Shown here in pieces: positions 43,687-52,587 of a stretch of 64,000 bases of DNA. The notes beneath the pieces were generated by a model. That model made no database searches and was not told where the DNA came from. It was given only the letters and a program-made list of their open reading frames with translations. The stretch is from NCBI RefSeq assembly GCF_005280585.1, contig NZ_SZVO01000004.1, positions 62,001 through 126,000 of the forward strand. Reading direction: 5' to 3'. Source of the stretch: Dyadobacter frigoris. Its GTDB lineage: Bacteria; Bacteroidota; Bacteroidia; Cytophagales; Spirosomataceae. A program made the translations under genes and the position numbers. Every line of letters begins with the position of its first letter. Positions within the stretch are counted from its first letter, which is position 1.

Positions 43687-44997
43687 CTATTTACGCTTTT
43701 GCTCCAAAGGATATTTCTTGTCAATTTTGGTCAAAACCACATAAACAGAGTCTTTACGCTCGTTTAATCCGTATAAAATAAAATGATTATCGTCAGGATG
43801 CTGGTAATGTAACACAAGCTTGCTCGCGGTATCGGCCCGATTGGAGAGCGTGAAAACATGTTTTAACGTATCTGCTTTATAGCCATAATAATACCTGCCG
43901 ATGCTGCCGTAAAACTCAGTTGTGCGGATGGAATTTTTAGTATTAACCTGAAATGGCTTATCAATTTTGACGCTGATGCTGTTGAATTTCTCAAAAATTA
44001 CATTTTGCCAGCGCACTGTATCACCAGCTGAATAGGGGATGGTTTGATTATTTATTTTAAATTCAGAGACGTTGTAAATACCACTAACGCCAGGAATACC
44101 ATCGTCAAGTGGAAGTTTAAAGGATTTTCCGTTGGCATAAAGATTGCCATAACCAAAGCCGCGGTAAACGATAAAGATCAATATAAAACCATATTTAAAG
44201 ACCAGTCGGGCATTATTTTTCCAGCGGTCTGAGAATTCAATTTTTGGAATGTAAGTTAAAGCAACCGGTTTATGCTCAATAAGAATTTCGTAAAATTTCT
44301 TGCTGTCAGGTACAAGAAGAAGCAGGGAAAGACTTAAAATATGCATGCTCGTAAGCTCAACACCGGCGTCATAACCAATGTTTACAAACCAGATCGGCAC
44401 CAGAATTGCAATCATCATCAGGGCGCCCGTTGTGGTTGTTCTTCTGTACAAAATCAGGATGGTGGCCAATAGTTCGAACACGCCGGCAAATACCTCGAAA
44501 AAGGGAGAAACTCCTGTTGTGAGCCAGTAAAGTTTTCCCGGAGTGAAATCCCCAAGATTGGTATTTAGCTGGCTTATAGTAGGAAAGGGCATTTGCACCG
44601 GAAATACTTTCGCCCACGCAAACCAGGACATTCTCAACGCGATTCCATAACGGGCCGCCACATAAAACCAGTAGTACAAACGCTCATAGTCTTTGCGTTT
44701 TTTGTCAAGAATATTCCAGAGAAAACCGGCGAGCGCACAAACTAAAACTGTGATAAACCAGCCCGTATAATTTTTCCCTTCCTGACTTGCAAAGAACCAG
44801 GGTTTGTTTTGCGAAATGGCATCAAACCAGCGAAAAGTGTAGGAATTTACATTGAAGCCTGCATCGAAATCCTGTGTGTAGAAATCAGGTGTGAAGGGAA
44901 TGGTGCTGATAACTGCGTAGATCAGGGCAGTTCGGAGCGCAATTTTTTCATACGCCTTCCAGCCGGAAGATGTATGCGAAGAATCTTGTAAAGACAT
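43687..44997 (-). CDS. DoxX-like multi-spanning membrane protein
   Basis: 436 residues. The N-terminal about 290 residues contain roughly seven hydrophobic helices (WFITVLVCALAGFLW, GVSPFFEVFAGVFELLATIL, ALMMIAILVPIWFVNIG, LVFKYGFILIFIVY), with the DoxX-like FEVFAGVFELLATI segment. The last about 150 residues are a soluble beta-rich domain (GIYNVSEFKINNQTIPY to VVLTKIDKKYP). DoxX/HTTM-type membrane proteins often work with periplasmic redox proteins. It is divergent from the TlpA-like gene across a 266-bp region with a good promoter and may share its regulation. The specific function is unknown. Confidence 0.65.
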   Translation of the reverse strand: MSLQDSSHTSSGWKAYEKIALRTALIYAVISTIPFTPDFYTQDFDAGFNVNSYTFRWFDAISQNKPWFFASQEGKNYTGWFITVLVCALAGFLWNILDKKRKDYERLYYWFYVAARYGIALRMSWFAWAKVFPVQMPFPTISQLNTNLGDFTPGKLYWLTTGVSPFFEVFAGVFELLATILILYRRTTTTGALMMIAILVPIWFVNIGYDAGVELTSMHILSLSLLLLVPDSKKFYEILIEHKPVALTYIPKIEFSDRWKNNARLVFKYGFILIFIVYRGFGYGNLYANGKSFKLPLDDGIPGVSGIYNVSEFKINNQTIPYSAGDTVRWQNVIFEKFNSISVKIDKPFQVNTKNSIRTTEFYGSIGRYYYGYKADTLKHVFTLSNRADTASKLVLHYQHPDDNHFILYGLNERKDSVYVVLTKIDKKYPLEQKRK

Positions 44998-45111
44998 AAT
45001 TATAATTTAGAGTTTGGGCAAAAGTATACCTGATAAAACTTCCCTGCAAGGAATCTGGTGGTACGAAAACGGATTAAATCTATAAAGTCTATAAAATTAA
45101 TAGACAAATTA

Positions 45112-45141
45112 TTGTTATCATGTTTTCCTGTTTTATATTTG
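45112..45141 (+). promoter_or_regulatory. Bacteroidota-type promoter of the TlpA-like gene
   Basis: TTG at 45112-45114, a 19-bp spacer, and TATATTTG at 45134-45141: both boxes of the Bacteroidota -33/-7 consensus at the ideal spacing, 122 bp upstream of the ATG at 45264. A GTCTAT/ATAGAC inverted repeat (45087-45092 and 45100-45105) sits immediately upstream and could bind a regulator. Confidence 0.7.
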
Positions 45142-45263
45142 CAGCACGTTTAAACAACGACTGATTAAAAACCACCTTTGATTAGTTAACTTTTACACCG
45201 GAAAAAATCCTGCAAATGTTTCCGGTTATTTTAACTATTTTTTATTTTAACAAAACGATTTGT

Positions 45264-46577
45264 ATGAAAATCAACAATCAGATGAAGGCGGTGGCTTTGG
45301 CAGGTGTCACTATTTTGAGCAGCTATGCAAATGCAGCCGAAAACCCCGGAGCGAAAGCACCGAAACAAGGAATCTGGCGCGGAGAATTTGTAATCAGCGA
45401 AACCCACATTCCTTTCAATTTTGAATACAACGCAAAGGATAAAGAACATCCGGTTCTTACACTTTTAAACGGATCTCGCAGGGATGATTTTAAGGTTACT
45501 AAACTTTCAGGAGATTCTATTTTTGTAAAAATGAATACCTATGACGCCGCTCTGGTTGCCAATGTGGAATCAGATGGAAAGATCACAGGAGAATACAGAA
45601 GTCTGGTTCCGGGCTTCCGTGGAAGTTCGCTTCCTTTTTCTGCTGAATATGGAAAAGATTACCGCTTTGTAGAAAAAGGTAAGGAACAGCCTACAAAACA
45701 TAATTTATCAGGGAAATGGGATTTACAGGTTTTCAGCAAAGCAAAAATGCCCGACAACGTTGCCCTGCTAAAACAGGAAGGTAACAGACTGACTGGTGTG
45801 GTGATGTCGACCGTTGGAGACAGCCGCGAGCTGGAAGGTGTAGTGCAGGGCGATGAATTTGTGCTGTCACATTTTTCCGGTCCTAACCCAAGAGTTTACA
45901 AAGGAAAGATAAATGAAGATGGATCCATCACCGGCGTGATCAGTTCCGGGATTTATGACAATACGAAATTTGAGGGAAGCAAAAATGACCAGGCAGCTTT
46001 ACCTGATCCTTACAAACTGACACATTTGAAAGAAGGGTATAGCAAACTTGATTTTACGCTCCCGGATCTGGATGGAAAACAGGTTTCATTAAGCGATGAT
46101 AAATACAAAGGGAAAGTAGTTATCGTCGAGATCGTTGGTACCTGGTGCCCGAACTGCACAGATCAGACCGCTTTTCTGTCGCCTTGGTACAAAGCAAATA
46201 AGACGCGTGGGGTAGAAGCAATCGCCATTGGCTTTGAACAAAAGGATGATCTGGAATATGCAAAATATACATTGGGCACGCTGAAAAAGAAATATGGTAT
46301 CGAATACGATATTCTTTTTGGAGGTATTGCTGATAAAAAAGTAGCATCTGAAAAACTTCCGGCACTAAACCGCATGATGGCTTTTCCAACGACGATTTTG
46401 ATTGATCGTAAAGGTGATGTTCGCCAGATACACACAGGATATACCGGAGAAATCACGGGCCAATACTTCAAGGACTATGTAGCAAAATGGAATAAGGATC
46501 TTGATGAACTTCTTGCAGAACCGGTACCGGCTACATTTACTTCACTGAATACCAGTGAGACTAAGGGCTCTAAATAA
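45264..46577 (+). CDS. TlpA-like thiol-disulfide oxidoreductase with N-terminal beta-domain
   Basis: 437 residues from the ATG at 45264 (signal peptide ending ANAA). An earlier ATG at 45216 would add a non-signal stretch. Residues about 20-245 form a beta-rich domain (QGIWRGEFVISETHIPFNFE, LSGKWDLQVFSKAKMPDN) of unknown binding role. Residues about 255-420 are a TlpA/AhpC-TSA thioredoxin fold (LDFTLPDLDGKQVSLSD) with the redox pair Cys295 and Cys298 in WCPNC and a cis-Pro region (FPTTILIDRKGDV). It is periplasmic and probably reduces disulfides. A DsbD-alpha-like protein and a di-haem peroxidase follow, pointing to cytochrome maturation or periplasmic redox control. Confidence 0.85.
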   Translation: MKINNQMKAVALAGVTILSSYANAAENPGAKAPKQGIWRGEFVISETHIPFNFEYNAKDKEHPVLTLLNGSRRDDFKVTKLSGDSIFVKMNTYDAALVANVESDGKITGEYRSLVPGFRGSSLPFSAEYGKDYRFVEKGKEQPTKHNLSGKWDLQVFSKAKMPDNVALLKQEGNRLTGVVMSTVGDSRELEGVVQGDEFVLSHFSGPNPRVYKGKINEDGSITGVISSGIYDNTKFEGSKNDQAALPDPYKLTHLKEGYSKLDFTLPDLDGKQVSLSDDKYKGKVVIVEIVGTWCPNCTDQTAFLSPWYKANKTRGVEAIAIGFEQKDDLEYAKYTLGTLKKKYGIEYDILFGGIADKKVASEKLPALNRMMAFPTTILIDRKGDVRQIHTGYTGEITGQYFKDYVAKWNKDLDELLAEPVPATFTSLNTSETKGSK

Positions 46578-46612
46578 TCCATAGGTTACTAATAAGTACG
46601 CGGTATTTTGAG

Positions 46613-46650
46613 ACAACTGCGAAGACAGCAATGTTCTTTGCAGTTGTTTA
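46613..46650 (+). terminator. Hairpin between TlpA-like and DsbD-alpha-like genes
   Basis: ACAACTGCGAAGA (46613-46625) pairs with TCTTTGCAGTTGT (46635-46647), 13 bp with one G-U. The T tail is weak, so it may attenuate rather than stop transcription. Confidence 0.4.
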
Positions 46651-46655
46651 ACACG

Positions 46656-46696
46656 TTATCAAAATTCGCAGACAGATCGCTAACCTTATCAAAATT
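46656..46696 (+). repeat. 11-bp direct repeat upstream of the DsbD-alpha-like gene
   Basis: TTATCAAAATT occurs at 46656-46666 and again at 46686-46696, a 30-bp period close to three helical turns. Such spacing suggests a binding site for a regulator on one face of the DNA. Confidence 0.35.
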
Positions 46697-46732
46697 AGGT
46701 TAAATCAGTAAGCAGACTAAAAATTTACAACC

Positions 46733-47191
46733 ATGAAGTTCCGTATTTTGATTACCATTTTTGTCTTTGTATCAACTTTTGCGCTTGGGCAAAAGGACAA
46801 AGATATTTCCAGATGGAAAGTTACCGTTTCAAATACGACAGCGATACCCGGGCAGGAGCTCGAATTAATATTTTCTGCCGATATCAATGAAAACTGGAAA
46901 CTTTATTCCTCAGATTTTAAGGGCGATATTGGCCCGCTACCTACAAAATTCGGTTTTGAAAAAAACGAAGCCTACAAACTTGTAGGTGAAATCACTCCTG
47001 TTAAACCTAAAAAAACAATCGACCCGACCTGGGATGTGGCTTATACTTATTTCACTGAAAAGGCAGAATTCAGACAGAAAATTAAGTTGGTAAAAAAGGA
47101 CTATATCGTCAAAGGAACCATTAAAGGACTTTTATGCAGCAGTAAAGATGGTATCTGTGTGCCTTTTGAGGAATCTTTTCAGGTTAATTAA
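46733..47191 (+). CDS. Stand-alone DsbD N-terminal (alpha) domain protein
   Basis: 152 residues with a signal peptide ending ALGQ. The mature part resembles the immunoglobulin-like N-terminal domain of DsbD (SADINENWKLYSSDF, GPLPTKFGFEKNEAYKLVGE, DVAYTYFTEKAEFRQKI). The expected redox pair is present as Cys135 and Cys142 in LLCSSKDGICVPFEESF. In DsbD this domain passes electrons from the membrane part to periplasmic thioredoxin-like proteins; here it is free-standing. It lies between a TlpA-like protein and a di-haem peroxidase (14-bp gap), so partnership with the TlpA-like protein is a reasonable inference. Confidence 0.8.
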   Translation: MKFRILITIFVFVSTFALGQKDKDISRWKVTVSNTTAIPGQELELIFSADINENWKLYSSDFKGDIGPLPTKFGFEKNEAYKLVGEITPVKPKKTIDPTWDVAYTYFTEKAEFRQKIKLVKKDYIVKGTIKGLLCSSKDGICVPFEESFQVN

Positions 47192-47205
47192 TCTCCGATA
47201 AAACA

Positions 47206-48165
47206 ATGTTCAGGATACGAAAATACGGTATGGTAATACTGGGTGCGGTAGCATTTGTTTTTACTGTTGCTTTTCAACCTCAACGGGAGGGAAATGAAGT
47301 TTTAACAAAAGAAGAGCTCGGTGAAAAACTTTTTTTTGACCCTATTCTTTCAAAAGGTATGGCTATCAGCTGTGCCTCTTGCCACATTCCGGCTTTTGCT
47401 TTTGCGGATACTGCCGCTTTTAGTATAGGAGATAAAGGAACAGTTTTGACGCGAAACAGTCCATCCCTGACAAATCTTTCCGGAAGAACCGGATTCTTTT
47501 GGGATGGAAGAGCCCAATCACTGGAAGAACAGATATTAGGCCCGCTGTCAGCACACGACGAGATGGATCTACCTGTGGAAGCAGCAGTGGAAAGACTAAA
47601 AAAGAATGTGTTTTACAGTACTGCCTTTCAAAAAATATTTAAAACCGAAGTAAATAATAAAAATGTTCTGAGCGCAATCGCGGCTTTTGAAAGAACGCTG
47701 GAAACCACGGACACGCCTTACGACCGTTTTCTGGACGGAGATGAAAAGGCGATGACCGAAGCTGCAATTCGTGGACGTATATTGTTTATCGGTAAGGCCA
47801 ATTGTGCTACTTGTCATTCAGGTGAAGACTTTACAGCAGACCGTTTTAAAAGCATCGGTTTGTTCAACGGAAAAGAGTTTAAAGATCCCGGAAGATTCAA
47901 AATAACTTCTGATAGTTCGCATATTGGTGTATTTAAAATTCCGGGACTGAGAAATGTAGCTGTCACGGCGCCCTATATGCATAACGCCATGTTCAAAACA
48001 TTGCGTCAGGTTGTTGAATATTATAATACGCCGGATAAGTTTGTTACCAACAGTATTAACCGTGACTTGTCATTGGGAAGTTCACTGAATTTGTCAGACG
48101 GAGAAATTGATGATGTTGTCGCATTTCTCGAAGCCTTAACCGATGACCGGTTCAGGAAAAAATAA
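47206..48165 (+). CDS. Di-haem cytochrome-c peroxidase family protein
   Basis: 319 residues with an N-terminal signal anchor. Two CxxCH haem sites are present: ISCASCH (Cys56, Cys59, His60) and NCATCH (Cys200, Cys203, His204). Family motifs are GEKLFFDPILS, the LTRNSPSLTNLSGRTGFFWDGR region and FKIPGLRNVAVTAPYMHN. Members reduce hydrogen peroxide with electrons from small cytochromes, or (MauG type) oxidise protein residues. It sits 14 bp after the DsbD-alpha-like gene, as if the redox proteins mature this cytochrome. Confidence 0.9.
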   Translation: MFRIRKYGMVILGAVAFVFTVAFQPQREGNEVLTKEELGEKLFFDPILSKGMAISCASCHIPAFAFADTAAFSIGDKGTVLTRNSPSLTNLSGRTGFFWDGRAQSLEEQILGPLSAHDEMDLPVEAAVERLKKNVFYSTAFQKIFKTEVNNKNVLSAIAAFERTLETTDTPYDRFLDGDEKAMTEAAIRGRILFIGKANCATCHSGEDFTADRFKSIGLFNGKEFKDPGRFKITSDSSHIGVFKIPGLRNVAVTAPYMHNAMFKTLRQVVEYYNTPDKFVTNSINRDLSLGSSLNLSDGEIDDVVAFLEALTDDRFRKK

Positions 48166-48232
48166 TGGAGCGATGAGGTTTTTATTATCCGTCTCAAAAA
48201 ATAAAATTTATTCAATTTAATCATTCATCAAC

Positions 48233-48643
48233 ATGACCGGAAAATATCTAATCGCAGCCGTGCTTCTTGTACTGTCTTTTCAGGTTTCGGCTCAGAAAAA
48301 AGAGGTTGTTGGTATTATCACTTCGTCAGAAAACCGTGATCTTTTATCAGGCATTGTCGTTTGGGTGAAAGGCTCAAATCAAGGATTAGTAACAGAAAAC
48401 GATGGGTATTTTGATTTGACAGTATCGGAAGGAGATACGATTGAGGCTTCATCGCGCTTTTTTAAAAGCAAAGAAATAATCGTTGGAAGCGGCTGGCGTT
48501 ATGAGATACGGCTCGATGAAAATAAGGAAGAACGAACAGGTTTTTTAGGTTCAAAAACGCCTGATACCGGAGAAGAATTTTCTGCTGCGAAATCTGTTTT
48601 AAATTTTGGTTCTAAAAAGAAGCCGGCAATTTCAGAGCATTGA
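48233..48643 (+). CDS. Carboxypeptidase-D-like regulatory domain protein
   Basis: 136 residues with a signal peptide ending VSAQ. The body is a single CarboxypepD_reg-like domain (KEVVGIITSSENRDLLSGIV, LVTENDGYFDLTVSEGDTI), the domain otherwise found at the N-terminus of TonB receptors. The tail is hydrophilic (KTPDTGEEFSAAKS). On its own it may bind a surface or periplasmic partner, but no function is known to me. It is the last gene of the redox run, 67 bp after the peroxidase. Confidence 0.75.
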   Translation: MTGKYLIAAVLLVLSFQVSAQKKEVVGIITSSENRDLLSGIVVWVKGSNQGLVTENDGYFDLTVSEGDTIEASSRFFKSKEIIVGSGWRYEIRLDENKEERTGFLGSKTPDTGEEFSAAKSVLNFGSKKKPAISEH

Positions 48644-49293
48644 TACAATAAGTAAAAACATCTTACATTTATCTGTAAAGGAAAGGATTTCGAGAGAACA
48701 TCGATCATTGAAGCCTTCGATAAACTTGAATTTAATACGATTATTAGAAGAATGAGCGCCAACGAAGAATTAACTTCTGTAATTAAAAATAAAGAAATTT
48801 TATTATTTAAATAGCTTTTAGTTAGATATTTATGTTTTAATAAGAGGCGGGAATGAATAATTCGCCCCAAAGTCATGAATATTAAAAAGCTATGATTGTT
48901 GTATTTTTAATTTTTTTTAATTTACTTTGTCTATCATTTAAGTATACTAATAATCTTTACTTGTAAACCACCTGTGGGTAAGGAGTCAATTTTTCAATCA
49001 TAGCAGTTATGAAACCAAAACATTTACTCTCGGCAGTTCCTTTTTGTGCCAACCGCGCCACGTCATTTCTCCATCTCAATTCATGTTGCTGTAATTAGAT
49101 CCGGGCTTTGCGAATTGTTTGCTTAATTCACAATCAAGTCATCGCTAGTTCTGATCCGATTGCCTTTTCTCCTTCCTGAGTTGAAAACTTCGGAGTAGGA
49201 ATTCCTATGTCTGCATCTGTCCTGACCAGACAGAGCATGGCCGCTTATACTGTTTTTGATCGTAAAAATTACCCATCATTTATACCTATTAGA
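48644..49293. other. Long intergenic leader upstream of the second SusC
   Basis: About 650 bp. Apart from the GTATAC element at 48930-48953 and AT-rich promoter-like sequence around 48900, no gene, terminator or riboswitch is recognised. Confidence 0.35.
48930..48953. promoter_or_regulatory. Shared GTATAC-core element, copy 2
   Basis: TCTAT-CA-TTTAA followed by GTATACTAATAA; 21 of 24 positions equal copy 1 (43349). It lies about 340 bp before the SusC start codon. A weaker relative is at 54156. Confidence 0.55.
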
Positions 49294-52200
49294 ATGCAAA
49301 AAAAATACTACGCTTTACTGCGGAAGTCCTGGAAGATAAGGTCTGTCCACGCACTCGTCCCGCTTGCCGTTTTACTAGCCGCTAACCCGGTTTTTTCCGA
49401 AAACAGAAAGGGGAATAATTCAACTTTCAATCATACAATTTCACAGGATGCGGCTGAGAGAGTTATTTCAGGAACCATAAAAGACAAGGAATCCGGTGAT
49501 ATTTTACCCGGTGTTTCGGTATTGGAAAAAGGTACTTCCAATGGCACAATCACGGATCAAAACGGAAAGTATACGATAACGGTTAGTGAAAATGCAACGC
49601 TGGTTTTCTCCTTTATCGGATATAGCCCTATTGAGCGTTCGGCCAATGATAAGGCAGGTTTTAATATTGAACTGCTTACGGATGCCAAACAATTGAGCGA
49701 GGTGATGGTGGTTGGGTATGGAACGCAAACGAAAGCCGAATTTACAGGCTCAGCCGTGCGCATATCGGGAGAAGCTATAAAGGAGCAACCCGTTCAAAGT
49801 TTTGACCAGGCGCTGGCGGGCCGTGCGGCCGGGGTAAGCATCGCTCAGCCAAACGGCGTGTTAAATAATCCGCCGGTGATCAGGATCCGTGGTGTGAATT
49901 CTATTTCACTGAGCTCTTATCCGCTGGTGGTTGTCGATGGAATTCCGATCAATACCGGTAACGTTTCAGCCAGCACGGCTGTGCCTAATAATCCGTTGGG
50001 TGATATTAATCCGGCTGATATTGAGTCAATTGACGTATTGAAAGATGCTGCCTCTACTTCCATTTATGGATCCCGTGCAGCAGCCGGAGTTTTGTTGATT
50101 ACGACTAAAAGAGGTAAAGCCGGTAAGCCACGGATTTCGTATGAAACCTGGGCAGGTGTTTCAGATGTGGTCAGATTGCCCAAGCTTTTGAATGCAGAAC
50201 AATATATTGACATTAAAAATGAGGCGGTTTTGAATGCCAAAGTTTTAGGCGGAAATGCAAATAATGATAATGTAGCTTCGGCATTGTTTTTCCCTAATAC
50301 CCGTTCTGACGGCTCGCCGATAGATACCCGCTGGTATGATTACGTTTACCGGAAAGGGGTTTCCCAAAATCATAACGTAAATGTTTCAGGTGGAACAGAA
50401 ACGACCAAATATTATTTCTCGGCAAATTATACCAAACAAAATGGATTTTTGGAAGAGAATGAATTTAAAAGGAAAGCAGTACGCTTCAACATAGACCAGA
50501 CCGTTAACAGCTGGTTGAAGCTGAAAGGAAGTGTTTCTTACAATACCAGCTACAATAAATCACCCTATAACGGGTCTCTGCCAGGATCAAATTTCTTTCT
50601 GGTAGGTGCTGCACGTCTGGCCATTTCATTGCCGCCGAATGTACCCGCTTTCAATGAAGATGGAAGCTACAACATCAGCACAGCGAGTCCGAATACTATC
50701 GGAATGGGTAACAATAAGGTAGTTAGTAATTTTGGAAACCCCGTAGCGCTTCTGGAACTGAATCGGTATACATCAGAAAATGATCGTGTGATTGCAAGTT
50801 TCGGAGCTACGGCAAAGCTTCTTAAAAACCTGGATTTTAATACTTCTTATGCAGTGGATCGTCTGCGTACCGATAATGTAAGTTTCGATAGTCCTGTTCA
50901 GGGAAATGGTTATTCAAGCAAAGGTTCGGTAGCCAATGTCTCCGCAATTCGTGATAGCTGGAACTGGACTAATACATTAAATTATTCAGAAACCTTTGGG
51001 GGCAAACACGGGGTAACCGTTCTTGCAGGTTATGACATTCAGAAATTCAACAATTCCTCTTGGGGGGCCACCCGAACGCAAACTTCTGATCCTTTTTATC
51101 AGAATTACCAGGGAAACTGGGGTTCGATCACTGCTTCGGATAATGATCTTAATGAGCGCGCTTATCTGTCTTATTTTTCAAGGATCACGTATGATCTAAG
51201 TAAAAAATATTTCCTGACATTTAACTTCCGACGCGACGGAAACTCAGCATTGGGTGCCGGGAAAAAATACGGAAATTTTGGAGGTGTTTCGGGAGGCTGG
51301 GCACTGTCGGAAGAAGAATTTTACAAGAATTCGAGGGTTGCTTCTGTGTTGAACAACATTAAATTACGGGCAAGCTGGGGACGCGTTGGAAATGGTAATT
51401 TGAGTAATTCTTACAGTTCGCTTGAACTATACAGCGGTTCGTTATATGGGAGTGTACCAACATCAGCGATTTCTCAGGCAGGAAATGCGGCGCTGGGCTG
51501 GGAAACGAGTGAGCAAACCAACATCGGCGCAGATTTGGGCTTTTTGAATGATCGCGTTCAGGTTGAACTGACGTATTTCAATAATGATGTAAATGGTCTT
51601 ATTTTGAGCGCACCACAGGCCGTTTCAAAAGGGATACCGGGCAATGCCATTCTTGGAAACGTAGGCTCTATGTACAACCGCGGAATTGAAATAGGTATCA
51701 ATGCAAATCTGATCCGTAAAGGAGATTTTTCATGGAACGCTTCTTTAAATTATACCAATCTGAATAACAAGGTAACAGCCCTTGCAGATGGAAATACGGA
51801 CATTGTTGGTACGACCCACGTATCCTATGAAACAACCAATGTTACTCGTGTTGGAAATTCGGTTGGTAGCTTGTACGGAGCAAAAACAGCCGGAGTAAAT
51901 CCGGAAAATGGCCGTAGAATTTTCATTAATGCAAAAGGTGAAAAAGTACAATACAGCCAGGTTGTCGGAGCCGGAGATAATCAGTGGTCTTATCTGGATG
52001 GTACGAAAGCCGCTGCTATTACGGGTGCAGATTATTACCTGCTGGGTAATGCCTTGCCAAGGTGGTATGGAGGATTTATCAATAATTTCAAATACCGAAA
52101 CTTTGATCTGGGAATTAACCTGTCCTATTCGGGTGGTAATCTTGTCATGAACGGCACCCGGGCAACGCTGCTGGATCAGCGTGCCTACAATAATTCCACG

Positions 52201-52560
52201 GAGGTTTTGACTCGCTGGCAAAAACCGGGTGATATTACCGATGTTCCAAAAGTGGTTTACAATGATCAGCTTTCGAGTGGTTCTTCTTTCCCTGTTTCCA
52301 CCAATGCAGAGAAAGCGGATTTTATTCGTTTGCAAAATGCTTCGCTGGGATACCGTTTGCCTGCATCAATTTTGATCAAAACAGGAATTAGTTCTGTCAG
52401 AGTTTATGCGCAGGTTTCCAACGGGTTTTTATGGACTAAATACAAGGGAACCGATCCGGAATCTTCTGTGAACGGAAATTCAAATACCACACCGGGAGTT
52501 GAAAAAAACTCGATCGGCCAGGCCAGGACATTCACTGTTGGTCTTAATGTAGGGTTTTAA
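49294..52560 (+). CDS. SusC/RagA family TonB-linked outer-membrane transporter (second copy)
   Basis: 1088 residues from the ATG at 49294, where a basic start (MQKKYYALLRKSWK) and a hydrophobic signal (ALVPLAVLLAANPVFS) begin. The ATG at 49207 would add 29 residues with no role. A CPD-like domain (ISGTIKDKESGDILPGVSVL), the SusC signature MVVGYGTQTKAEFTGSAVR, the plug (VIRIRGVNSIS, LVVVDGIPI, IDVLKDAASTSIYGSRAAAG) and a complete barrel ending LNVGF follow. The SusD partner starts 27 bp downstream. A shared regulatory element lies in the 650-bp leader. The substrate is unknown, and no hydrolase accompanies this pair, which is unusual for a glycan locus and could mean a non-glycan ligand. Confidence 0.95.
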   Translation: MQKKYYALLRKSWKIRSVHALVPLAVLLAANPVFSENRKGNNSTFNHTISQDAAERVISGTIKDKESGDILPGVSVLEKGTSNGTITDQNGKYTITVSENATLVFSFIGYSPIERSANDKAGFNIELLTDAKQLSEVMVVGYGTQTKAEFTGSAVRISGEAIKEQPVQSFDQALAGRAAGVSIAQPNGVLNNPPVIRIRGVNSISLSSYPLVVVDGIPINTGNVSASTAVPNNPLGDINPADIESIDVLKDAASTSIYGSRAAAGVLLITTKRGKAGKPRISYETWAGVSDVVRLPKLLNAEQYIDIKNEAVLNAKVLGGNANNDNVASALFFPNTRSDGSPIDTRWYDYVYRKGVSQNHNVNVSGGTETTKYYFSANYTKQNGFLEENEFKRKAVRFNIDQTVNSWLKLKGSVSYNTSYNKSPYNGSLPGSNFFLVGAARLAISLPPNVPAFNEDGSYNISTASPNTIGMGNNKVVSNFGNPVALLELNRYTSENDRVIASFGATAKLLKNLDFNTSYAVDRLRTDNVSFDSPVQGNGYSSKGSVANVSAIRDSWNWTNTLNYSETFGGKHGVTVLAGYDIQKFNNSSWGATRTQTSDPFYQNYQGNWGSITASDNDLNERAYLSYFSRITYDLSKKYFLTFNFRRDGNSALGAGKKYGNFGGVSGGWALSEEEFYKNSRVASVLNNIKLRASWGRVGNGNLSNSYSSLELYSGSLYGSVPTSAISQAGNAALGWETSEQTNIGADLGFLNDRVQVELTYFNNDVNGLILSAPQAVSKGIPGNAILGNVGSMYNRGIEIGINANLIRKGDFSWNASLNYTNLNNKVTALADGNTDIVGTTHVSYETTNVTRVGNSVGSLYGAKTAGVNPENGRRIFINAKGEKVQYSQVVGAGDNQWSYLDGTKAAAITGADYYLLGNALPRWYGGFINNFKYRNFDLGINLSYSGGNLVMNGTRATLLDQRAYNNSTEVLTRWQKPGDITDVPKVVYNDQLSSGSSFPVSTNAEKADFIRLQNASLGYRLPASILIKTGISSVRVYAQVSNGFLWTKYKGTDPESSVNGNSNTTPGVEKNSIGQARTFTVGLNVGF

Positions 52561-52587
52561 CAAAAGCGATTTAAAGAAAAGATTATT

